NCBI GenBank assembly: GCA_947652115.1
Contig: OX393563.1
Span: forward strand, 27,391,867-27,455,866
Source: Blastomussa wellsi
Lineage: Eukaryota; Cnidaria; Anthozoa; Scleractinia; Plerogyridae
Length of the DNA stretch: 64,000 nucleotides
Direction: 5' to 3'
Within the stretch, counting starts at the first letter, position 1; each line of letters begins with the position of its first letter. A program made the translations under genes and the position numbers. Positions 21,087-30,853 of this stretch are shown piece after piece. Below the pieces are notes generated by a model that did not search any database, was not told the DNA's origin, and saw only the letters and a list, made by a program, of their open reading frames with translations.

Positions 21087-22489
21087 TTCAATCCCTGGAT
21101 AATCTAGCAAGGGCACAGTCCAAACGATTTTTTTTCACTTCAAGTCTTTTTATAGCTAGGCGCAGGTGGCACGCGCATTTTGAGCTCCATAATTGGCCGT
21201 GATTGGCTAAAAACTACTGACGTCCAAACTGGAGCAGCTGCCGTTGTTACATGCAAAGTCACGCACTTGAAGTCTGAGGGGAAAATTGTCAAACTGGAGA
21301 TACAGCACGAATTTTATATTAACTGGGAGATACGAATTAAACTGCCTATGAAGGAAAAGAAAATAGTGTTCTTTTCAAACGAATGACGTTAAAGGGAGAA
21401 AAATTCTACCTCAGTTTTGCTACCTAAGTTCGAATTTGGTAAAAGAAAATTGGTTTTAAATTTCTCCCGGGAAAAAAACCATCTGTAGGCAACAGCTTCG
21501 GTCGTGTTTCTATGCAATCACTTGCCCAAGGCTCCCCAGAAATGAGAGCCACATTTGAGCAAAGAACACGTCTTTGAGCAGCTGATATTATAATTTTCCC
21601 TACCGCTCTTTGCTTATAAACTGATATAATTAACCTGTTCCATTCGTTCGGTTTGTGGGGTATGGCGCGAAGGAAACCGGCAACGGTTTACTTGAAATCA
21701 CCGAAAAGCAAATAATTTCATAGGCATTTTCAAGCCTGTCAGCACTACACTAACTAAACTTTAACAGAACAAAAATACACTTGGCGATAAGCCGCAGCGC
21801 GCCGACAGGTCTCAGGGACTGGGACCAGTCGCTGTGCACAATTAAGTCGCTGCGACTTTACACGGGGCCGATCGAATCGCTGCAACAGTTCGCTTCGTGT
21901 GAGACGGTAAATTTTTGTCAAAAGTCGATATTTGGCGAAACCTGCATGTCAATATGCGGTTGCCGTGGTTGCGTCAAAAATCATGGTCACATGTTTGACA
22001 CCTCAAAATTTACGCAAATAATAAATAAACAGCTAGTGAAAGTTTTAGTATGACAGAGAAAATCCTCTTTTCAAATTTCTAGAGAAACCTCACCCCTTGT
22101 TCTAGAAAAACCTCACCTGCACGCCCGAAGGTTAAGCAAGAGAATTACAAATCTATGTGCTGGGTTCTCCTCCTTTTTTTTTTCATTTGCGTACCAATTT
22201 TTCTGCTCACCCAGTAAAAAAATGTGTGCAAAGCATGCAATGGGCATTAATTTTAAGGTCTACAGAAATTAGAAATATCAACCCAAGCACGATTGGAATT
22301 TTTGGGGGCGGAAGAGGGGGTGTCCATTTGGGAAAATAAAACAGGTAACTGAGGGCGACAGATATTCTACCGATATCCCCCACTTCTCGCCTGCCTCACC
22401 CCACACTGGAAAGCATCTAATTGAGAGGCCCGAATGTTTTGAAATGCACTTTTAATCTCTCTTTCACTTGCGTGTACTATCACTCTCTT
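21087..22489. other. Intergenic between Rab and the acidic-protein gene
   Basis: No gene recognised. Short open frames at 21180 and 21781 (+) look like noise. Confidence 0.4.
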
Positions 22490-24993
22490 TTACCCATTTC
22501 GGGTATTTGTTTCTGTACCCATTTCGGGTTTCTGTAAATTAGAGTTCTTAGCTTCGATTTTCTTTTCTTCTCCCTTGTTGTTATGCTCGCTGGATTTGGC
22601 TGGAGAATCCCCTATTTTCTTGGTCTTGGTTTCGATAGAGGTAATTCCGTCTCCATTTACTTCTTCTCTGGCTTCCACCGACTCCGCAGCTTTTTGTGGA
22701 GAACTTTTCTCTGCGTTTGCTTCTTTTACGTCAGAAATCTCCGCCTGTTCACCAGCTTGGGTTTCATCATCATTGTCCTCGTCGTCCTCGTCCCCTTCCG
22801 ACGACTCGCTATCATCCTGTTCGTCGTTATCCGGAACGTAATCGGGATCATCTTCGGAAACGTAGTCCTCGCGAACATTGATGAGCTCCACAATCAATGT
22901 TTCTTCGCCCTCTTCTTTGTCGTATTTGCGCTTCCGCTCAGGAGAAACCGGAAATGGTTGCGAAGCGTCAATTATTCTTTGGTAGTCGCATTTAGGTCTG
23001 TAGCGACTTGATCTTCTCAGCTTCTGTTTCCTTCCCACGAGCTCCTGCAAAAATAAAGATACGTATACGACGATCTTACAAAGGCACAAAAAAGCTCTTT
23101 TCATATAACTCTTTAAGTTCGCAGACAAATGCGCCCCAGAGGGGCGCGGGTACTCACTTAAATTTTGGATAGGTGTGTGCCGCCAAGGTTCTTAAACCCT
23201 GACCCTATTTAAGATTAAAGAAAACAGAATTTGACACCCTATTTAAGGACCAAACCCGAAAAATGACACCCTTTTCAATGAACGAACAGAAGTAAAGAAA
23301 GGTGTAAACGGTTCAGTTGTTTTTCGTTCCGTAACGTTTTCAGTTTCACGGACCGTTTTTCCTTTATAGCATATTTTTTACGCACTACAAATTACACAAT
23401 AGTCAAATAATACAATTTAGGTACCCTATCTAAGGATCACACCGTGAAGAATGCCAAAAGAAGCAAAAATGATACCCTATTTAAGGAACGAGAACCTCGA
23501 AAATCCATACCCTATCCCGCGACACATACCTATATGACTTACAAGTGGATTGTTTCTTTCATTACAAAAGAGGAAAAGTTATTGACATACCCCTCCATCT
23601 CCATCACCGAGGACCGGCGGGCGGAACAAAAACTTGTCCCTATTTGTGGGGTCCCAGAAGGCTGCTAACATTTCTTGGACTACCTACAGTTTTGGAAAAG
23701 TTTATTTTATTAACTGTAAGTCGACGGCGTGCGAATCCAAAAGGGCCCTTACCCCTCCTATCCAGCATGCATAGCAAACGTTCCTGAAGGTACGATTCAT
23801 TTTTAATATGCCCTCTCCCCCTGACAAAATTCGTACTCTTCGGACATTAAAACAAAACAACCCTTCGCGATTCTGATTTCACGTCACACAAGGATTCGGA
23901 TTCCTGCCATCCTCATTGGGGGAGGGAGCGAATAAAAAATAGTGGAACGCCCCCAGGGAGTTCACAATTCCGCTAGGATGGCCAAGAGGAGCGAGAAACA
24001 TCGAAATCGTACGCGAACTACGCAGGCTATACCTTAAACAGAGTATAAATTCAGTACAAAAGTAGTTAGTTAGGGTTTTACCGGGATCTGGTGAAGGAAG
24101 ATTTGTGTCACATCCAAGGACCACAGTACAACTACCTTGGCACCATCAATTCCGGCCAGAGTGACTCGTCCTGGAACCGAGGCAGCAACAGATAGCACCT
24201 GACAGGAAGTGGATGAGACTATGTGAGAAATGTCAGAAAATCTCGTTTAGACACAAGCAGTGTAATTATTCTGAAAATGAACCCGCTATCTATTAACAAA
24301 TCCTCACCTTTTCTCCTCCACTTATAAAGAAGGTACTAACCCCCCGGATTCGGTCCACTTTATTTTGAACAACCGGGGGTTCAGCACTGGCCTCAGCATT
24401 GGCCTCTTCGTTCAGTTTTTCCTGTGGTGGGGTGAAGTATTCTACTGCTGCTTCAGTAACAGCTAGTAACGCTTCCACAAGATCCGACTGCTCCAGTTTT
24501 TCGGTTCCGACCGCCAAAACCTGGCAAAATAAACAAGACTCTAAAATAAAGTCCTGAATTATCCATCGGATTTGTAAACCCTCAGCTATCAATAACAGAA
24601 AATTCATGGCTTGAGTTGTTGTTCCTTCCTGTCAAGAAACAATCTTTTTTCCACGGAATTTTGTTTTGAATGAAATGTGTTAATGAGGTGTATTACGTAC
24701 CTGAAATCGCTTCAACATATTTTTCTCCAAAATGGGGTCCATTTTGGAGTAAATTGGTATACTGATAACTTCAATCATTTATTTTCCAGTAACATGGGTT
24801 TTGGTAATCACAAAAATTAAGCAAACGATGTTCTTTGCTTTTCACGGGGTGCTGCTTTCCAGAGCATCGTTCTTCTCTTGATCTTGATCGACTATTAAAT
24901 TTTTCTGAGAAAAGTTTAAACCCTTACCTTATCCGTGTCATCTTTTATTATTGGCCATTTGTTCTCCAAAAATTCAAGTCCGTCACAAGCCAT
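22490..24993 (-). CDS. Unrecognised protein with acidic, low-complexity C-terminal half; 4 exons
   Basis: Exons 24993-24928, 24520-24308, 24198-24136 and 23044-22490 join in phase 0 to 298 residues. The first exon starts MACDGLEFLENKWPIIKDDT in a good context (accATGg). Exon 2 has a helical stretch EQSDLVEALLAVTEAAVEYF. Exon 3 contains SVPGRVTLAGIDGAK. Exon 4 starts with a basic patch (GRKQKLRRSSRYRPK), then turns acidic (DDPDYVPDNDEQDDSESSEG) and Lys/Glu-rich to the stop. Composition suggests a nuclear or chromatin-associated protein, but I do not recognise the family. A second possible first exon (ATG at about 24743, donor gtacgt at 24702) fits exon 2 in the same phase and would exclude the first exon. 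Long antisense frames over exon 4 reflect its biased codons. Confidence 0.6.
23190..23530. repeat. Dispersed accctatttaagga motif block
   Basis: In intron 3 of the acidic-protein gene. The motif occurs near 23203, 23241, 23421 and 23473, with a shorter form near 23507 (ataccctatcc). Spacing is irregular, so it is not a simple tandem repeat. Confidence 0.5.
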
Positions 24994-26275
24994 GGTGTCA
25001 ACTTGAGAAACTGTTGAACAATAGATCGAGTCACCTCGAGTTGCCTACGTTTTTCAAAATCAGGAGTCTCGAGGCGCGAAGAAAACTTTGTGTAGAAATG
25101 ATTTGAATTTTAGTTTTAATGTGCAAAGTTTTGTATCAGGCCTCTTTTGAAAGAAAGACCAGACAGAGTTAGGGCCTGATCACATGGCGCGTTTCAGCCC
25201 GGGATGAAAACTTTTGTGATGTTTTCGCAAACGCCTTTTTAAGAAGTTTTATTCTGCGGAAGCCGAGCTGAAATCTTTGGACTGTCAATTTGGCTGAAAT
25301 TTGTTTTGTAATTAGACACTTTCTCAGAAATGGTTTCTACGTGTCTATTAGAAATTATTTACTCTGTTAGCTCCCTACACATCTCTCCAGTGGGTTAGCT
25401 TAAAAAACTGTTTGTATAAGTCAACCGTGGTAAGCATGGGAAACACCGATTGGTTAAATACGAAACGCCCGTCGGGCCGGGAGCGAAGACGATAGCTGTA
25501 TTCGCAGGCTAATGCTATTGAGACAAAGTGATTTCAAATAATGCCTAAATTGTAAATTTTGCTCAACAAGGGAGCTATGACATTTAGTAATACTTATAAA
25601 CGGAAAATATTATCGCTTTTAAATTTCAGGTACACCACAATTTTGGATTTTATGACGTCATTGTCTCACACCAAAAAACTTCTGCTTCCCAACAAAAGCA
25701 AAAATCCAAATATGGGCGCGCGGGAAATTTTAAAAGCGATAATCTTTCCCGTTTATTATTTAATTCTATATTTTGTCTTGTCCGGTAAAATTTGTAATTT
25801 TGGCATTATTTAAAATCAACTCAACTCAACTGGTGCAAGATTTTAAACCAATCACACACAGAACGTGATATTCACCGGCTTCAAGAGCGAGGTTATCGTC
25901 AGAAATGCGCTCGTGATTAGCGACATCTTCTCCATCGGATTTCCGTATATTTGAAATCTTAAGGGACCCGTCAAATTTGTTTATTTCCTAAATTACAAAA
26001 AGTTAGACTTCTAGCATTAAATGGCATACTCTGGTGATCACAGTCCAAAATGAGATGTCTTCCTCGATCGATCTACAATCTTCATCACCAGAACAGCAAA
26101 GTAATTGTTAATTTGTCTAATTAATGACATTTATCATCAACGCTATATGTATATATAAAGTGCAGTCGAAACTCGAACACAATGGTATCTTTCTTTGATT
26201 TTTATCTTAAAATTTCCACATCGTCCGAAATATTTCTCGCATGCTTTCATAAAAGTTAGGTTAAATTGATCTATA
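24994..26275. other. Intergenic, no gene seen
   Basis: Lies upstream of the acidic-protein gene and downstream of the orphan perilipin-like exon. I searched the minus strand for further perilipin exons in phase and found none. Confidence 0.4.
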
Positions 26276-26276
26276 T

Positions 26277-26596
26277 TATATCTTGGAGGTGTAGCAAAGA
26301 GGCTTACCTTTCTCTTCAATACTGTCTTTCAATTTTCCAACCAGACCATACGAAGGCAACGCAGTGTATGTAACCTTTGCAGCGACGAAGACGGCTTTGA
26401 AGGACACTTCAGCCGCACTAAAACCAGCCATTGCAATCAAGCTCTTCTCTTTCGTACGCTCGTACTTGTCAGAAACCTGTTCACAGGCTGATTTTACAAT
26501 CGGTAATTTAACTAGACGGCTAAAAACTCGTGGCATTTGCAAAGGGGGCCTTTTAGGTTCGTCAACGCAAACTGGTTTGCTATCCTCGCTTTCCAT
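26277..26596 (-). pseudogene. Orphan perilipin-like first exon
   Basis: The ATG at 26596 opens MESEDSKPVCVDEPKRPPLQ. It continues with RVFSRLVKLPIVKSACEQVS and KYERTKEKSLIAMAGFSAAE, ending in phase 1 at a good donor (aaag|gtaagcc, about 26308-26307). The frame itself runs on to 26276. Layout and exon phase match exon 1 of the perilipin gene at 30854: a short tail, a [F/T]RLLxLPxV segment, a KxKxS/Nxx helix and an A-rich helix. No matching second exon is seen downstream on the minus strand before 24993. It is therefore either a broken inverted paralogue or a gene whose later exons are too diverged for me to see. Confidence 0.5.
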
Positions 26597-26860
26597 GATG
26601 GCCGATAGCTCTACAAGGCGTCAACCAAAAACTCAACGTTCACAAAATTTGAATCGTTTAGTAAGTAGGAGCAGTATAAATTTGCATATTGGTTGTGGAT
26701 GCACGCGGAATGTTTTTGTGTAAATATCAGTTTCAACTCAGGTGACAAACAAACATTTTAGGCCGTTCTTTGAAACGTTATTTAACTCATTAGTCCATTG
26801 GGGAGAGAGAGGTCTGAGGCGGGTAACAGCAAGGGGGAGTGGCTTCATTTTCGGATGCAT

Positions 26861-27282
26861 ACAATGGCAGTTGCGTTTCAAAAATCTTTGGTTTCTTTTT
26901 GAGACTTGGAAGACTTATTCTGGTGCACGGGGTCGTGGGAGAAACTATTTGGAATTTTTTGCATTGTGAGCCAAAAGCACTCGGGGAACAAGTGCATTTA
27001 TAATTATTGCGTCTAATTAAATATGTCGTCAGTTTCCAGTTGTTTGTTATGTTGAACAAGTGCCAGTTTCCCGCCTCGAAGGCGGGACTGAGTCTACGCG
27101 CGATGTTCGTTCAAGGAGGTTCGAAGCAACATGGCGTCTTTGCTCGCGTGATTACCCACCCCCTCTCCCCGAAAAAGTTTTTCTTCGGGAGGTGGGTACG
27201 GCTACTATGCAGGCTACTATTTTGGCAACGATAACGAAAGGTTTGCCAAAATTGATACTTGTTCCTTCGACTGAATGAACGT
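26861..27282. repeat. Duplicated 420-bp block, copy A
   Basis: Matches 27952-28367 almost base for base, from acaatggcagttgcgtttca to ttcgactgaatgaacgt, with small indels (ttccagttgtttg is absent in B). It contains cgcctcgaaggcgggac and a gggaggtgggta/acccaccccc pair. Confidence 0.85.
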
Positions 27283-27640
27283 TTGCCGCATAGGAAGTTA
27301 AGCCCTTTAGAAACTCCCGCTCGCTCCATTCCACGGCTGTCCCTGGATACCAGGAATTTTTTGACATTGAGAAATCGAAACGTTCGACACTTTTTGCCAC
27401 AGTTATTTTTTAATCCAGTTTATATTTACGCATCATTGCCGCAATAAATGTTCTTCTTTATTCTTTAGAACTTGGATTTCACTGCCGAAAATTTATTTAT
27501 GGTAACTGGTAAAGAATTTAGATTACACAGAGTACTTTGCAACAACGCTACCTAGTAGCCATTAATTGCAGGAATGGCTCCGGGCTCGGAATGCACTGGG
27601 AACGAGTTTGGTTAGCTAAATTAGACTACAAAATCACCCT

Positions 27641-27770
27641 GGTTAGCCTATTATAACACTGCGGTTAGCCTACTAAGCAATCCGGTTAGCCTACTGAGCA
27701 CTGCGGTTAGCCTATTAAGCAATCCGGTTAGCCTACTTTTGCATTCCGGTTAGCCTACTTAGCACTGCGG
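27641..27770. repeat. Minisatellite, six units of 21-22 bp
   Basis: Units start ggttagccta and end alternately cactgc or caatcc/cattcc: cactgc, caatcc, cactgc, caatcc, cattcc, cactgc. A truncated unit follows (ggttatgtggttagctc). Confidence 0.9.
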
Positions 27771-27840
27771 TTATGTGGTTAGCTCTCAAGAATGGTAAGG
27801 GTAACACGATAAAATCTTAAAATTTTCGGTGTTTGGCAGC

Positions 27841-27912
27841 CGGGCCTCGGTAGTGTAGTGGTTAGTAGGAATGGCTTGTGTTCTGGGTGACCCGGGATCG
27901 ATTCCAGCTCTG
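27841..27912 (+). repeat. tRNA-derived SINE head
   Basis: ggtagtgtagtggttagta resembles an A box and cccgggatcgattcc a B box, in the Asp/Val-type tRNA pattern. The anticodon arm does not fold. A fragment of the same sequence recurs at about 28369-28417, joined to copy B of the duplicated block. Confidence 0.6.
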
Positions 27913-27951
27913 TGCTTCTGTAATTGACTTTGTTTTTTTTCTCTTTATTAG

Positions 27952-28367
27952 ACAATGGCAGTTGCGTTTCAAAAATCTTTGGTTTCTTTTTGAGACTTGG
28001 AAGACTTATTCTGGTGCACGGGGTGGTTGGAGGAGCTATAATTATATTTGGAATTTTTTGCATTGTGAGCCAAAAGCACTCGGGGAACAAGTGCATTTAT
28101 AATTATTGCGTCTAATTAAATATGTCGTCAGTTATGTTGAACAAGTGCCAGTTTCCCGCCTCGAAGGCGGGACTGAGTCTACGCGCGATGTTCGTTCAAG
28201 GAGGTTCGAAGCAACATGATGTCTTTGCTCGCGTGATTACCCACCCCCTCTCCCCAAAAAAGTTTTTCTTCGGGAGGCGGGTACGGCTACTATGCAGGCT
28301 ACTATTTTGGCAACGATAACGAAAGGTTTGCCAAAATTGATACTTGTTCCTTCGACTGAATGAACGT
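27952..28367. repeat. Duplicated 420-bp block, copy B
   Basis: Second copy of 26861-27282, offset about 1.09 kb. It is bounded on both sides by the tRNA-derived repeat sequence. Confidence 0.85.
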
Positions 28368-28572
28368 AGTGGTTAGTAGGAATGGCTTGTGTTCTGGGTG
28401 ACCCGGGATCGATTCAAAGTCTAAAAAAATCTAAGTGTCCCAGAGCCATTCCTGCATTTAACGCCATGTCGCTACCTGAGAGCCGCCATTTTGAAAGCTG
28501 AAAAAACCCTGGGAGCGAGGTTGTGATTTTGGTCTCTTGTCACGTGGCAACGCCGGGGGCTCAGCTGAGGTC

Positions 28573-28810
28573 TTCACATTTGTCCCCAGAGGTCGCGATT
28601 CGTTTGGTCAGCACCAAGGAATCGAGACCTCTGGCCGCAACCAAATTGTGACCATGCGTAGAGAACTCGTTTTGTAGCTTTCAGCCAATCAGATTTGTCA
28701 GATTTGCGTAGAGTGACGGGAAGTCCGAAAATCGCGGACTTCCGGTGTTGGATCTTCTCAGAGGTCGCGATTCTTGGTGCTGACCAAAAGGATCGCGGCC
28801 TCTGGGACGA
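28573..28810. mobile_element. Inverted-repeat element with cagaggtcgcgattc ends
   Basis: The left end has cccagaggtcgcgattcg and ttggtcagcaccaagga. The right end, inverted, has cagaggccgcgatcc and ttggtcagcaccaaga. About 240 bp and no ORF. Confidence 0.6.
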
Positions 28811-28976
28811 GAATGAGGTTAGTTCGCGCGAAGCCAAAGATTAGTCTGTTATGTTCTTTCAAGGGATTGTTTTCTGACGGGATGATTATTACATTCTGTC
28901 CTTTGTGACAAGCCTCTGGCCTGTGTGAAAAGAGTCTGTAAAGCTTTGATTTTAAAACCCCTTTCGATTGGATTAA

Positions 28977-29137
28977 AATAGACCAATTTCGATATTTTAA
29001 TATTCAGCCTAAAACAATAGACATCACTGCGAGGCTCCGGGGAATAAATCCCACAAACTCTATAATTTATACCCCGAAGCCTCGTGCTGAGGTCTATTGT
29101 TTTAGGATGAATTTTATAATATCGAAATTGGTCTATT
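28977..29137. mobile_element. Inverted-repeat MITE, 161 bp
   Basis: aatagaccaatttcgatatt on the left and its reverse complement on the right. The arms are about 47 bp and include cctaaaacaatagac/gtctattgttttagg. The centre also pairs (gaggctccgggg/ccccgaagcctc). Confidence 0.8.
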
Positions 29138-29552
29138 CTAAACACAAAAGTGGTCAAAAGTCAAGTGCAAATCACCAAGAAACGACACACTGACAAGAAA
29201 AGAAAGCAGTAAAACTCACTCAGGTCGCTAAAAGGGCCACATACAAAGTGTAATTGAAAGAGGACATTTATATACAATGATGCGAGAAAGATTTCAGAAA
29301 TAGAAAATGTCTATACATCATACATTGAACTATTGAACCCGAGGACAGACCTTGCATGCTGGCACGAGTATTGCGTATCATGTTAAGAATGTCACGCCAT
29401 AATATAACGCAACTTTTGTTGAGCAAAGGACTTGAGAAAAAATAGAGTTGATCAAAGACTTGTATTAATGACGACAAAGTGACACGAGGCAGTATAAAGC
29501 CTAAGGGGCTTTTTATTTGAATAGAATACGATGGACTATTTATCTTAAATAG

Positions 29553-29652
29553 TAGCCTGCAAAACAGGCGGTTTTTGTGGGGGAAATGCAGCGATCACGT
29601 GATCGCTGTTTTTGAAGCATTCCCCCCACAAAACCGCCTGCTTTGCAGGCTA
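29553..29652. mobile_element. 100-bp palindromic MITE with 9-bp target duplication
   Basis: tagcctgc...gcaggcta ends, near-perfect palindrome centred on gcgatcacgtgatcgc. Flanked by cttaaatag at 29544-29552 and 29653-29661. A 9-bp duplication is typical of Mutator-like elements, which is inference. Confidence 0.85.
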
Positions 29653-29813
29653 CTTAAATAGAGAATTGAAACATTGATTCCTCTTTAACACACCATGAAT
29701 AAAACTTTCTTTGAGGATTTGAGAGACCATTCACCAAGCGACACCATTTCATTGGCCAGCTGCGATCGTTCAAACAACAGCTGAAGGGTTTGTGTGGGGG
29801 TATCCGGTCGTTT

Positions 29814-29925
29814 AGCCTGCGTAGGAGGCGCATAAAAGGGTGGGCGGGGGGTGGTGAATCGCCACGTTTTTCTCCCGATTCAACAGCCCCCTCCTACCCT
29901 TTATGCGCCTGCTACGGAGACTACC
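29814..29925. mobile_element. Inverted-repeat MITE
   Basis: agcctgcgtaggaggcgcat and aaaagggt on the left pair with accctttatgcgcctgctac on the right. About 110 bp. Confidence 0.65.
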
Positions 29926-30853
29926 GGCCGTTTAGCCCTCAATCCTTTTAGCCCCCAGTCGATTTGCCCCCAACCTGAAGTCGATTAGCCCCCATGGTCC
30001 AACAATGCAATGACAATGCAATGTTAGATTCGTGGAAGCAGTTATACATGAAATTCTGAATGAAATTCTCATTTTCGTTAGTGTGTTGCTAGCTTTTGGT
30101 GTGGTTATTTTACCGATTTAAGGTGAGTGGAGAATCATTCCTTTCCTCGCCTTTGTATGTCTGTACCCTTGTATTTCTTCGCTCGCGCCTGGAACAGGTT
30201 AGACTCAAAAGCCCAGGTGCGGAATTCAAAGGCGAAAACAGTGTTTTTTGTATATGACCTAATAAATTAGTTCTGGTCAAACGTGCTAAATCAAGAATGA
30301 CTGACAACTTCCGGAATTCACCTTGGATGACCTTTCGTGAGTTTTGTCACGTCGTCACACAACTGTCCCACATCGCACTGCTCTGCAACCTCGTTCCCAG
30401 GGTCCTGCTCTGTTGGTAAAAGTTTCCAAATTGAAGCCATTTATCCCCAAATTAATTTTCTTACCCAACGAATTGGGAAATGTAATAGATTTGCCTCAGT
30501 TATTTTTAGGAGATTGTGAAAGGAAACGAAAACAGGCTCAAAGCAGGGGAGTGTTTAGTTACGAATGGCGGGATGAACTTTGCCCAGCGTCCGGCGAGGG
30601 ACGCTGGAACTGGCGATTACATCACTGTGTAACAAACATAACAGCTTCTTTGATTGGTCTAATTGAAAAAGCTCTAAGATTCTCACCAAACAGCTGTTTT
30701 GATTGGATAGTTTCCGTCTGTTATTCAGTGACCAAAGTCCGAGTGTTTTCGCAATAAAAATTGCGTTCCTGAGCGGTTTAGGAAATCTATCGATCAATAT
30801 CGAAGTGAATCGTCTACGTTGTACTCAGCAAATCTTTTACTCAGCTAGAAGAA

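Larger units (their letters stand above)
26597..30853. other. Repeat-rich intergenic region
   Basis: Between the orphan exon and perilipin. It is largely made of the duplicated block, minisatellite, tRNA-derived repeat and four inverted-repeat elements listed separately. No intact gene seen. Confidence 0.5.

Noticed and set aside
22575..23011. Overlapping plus-strand frames of 88 and 142 codons
   Set aside because: Antisense shadows of the acidic, codon-biased last exon of the minus-strand gene.
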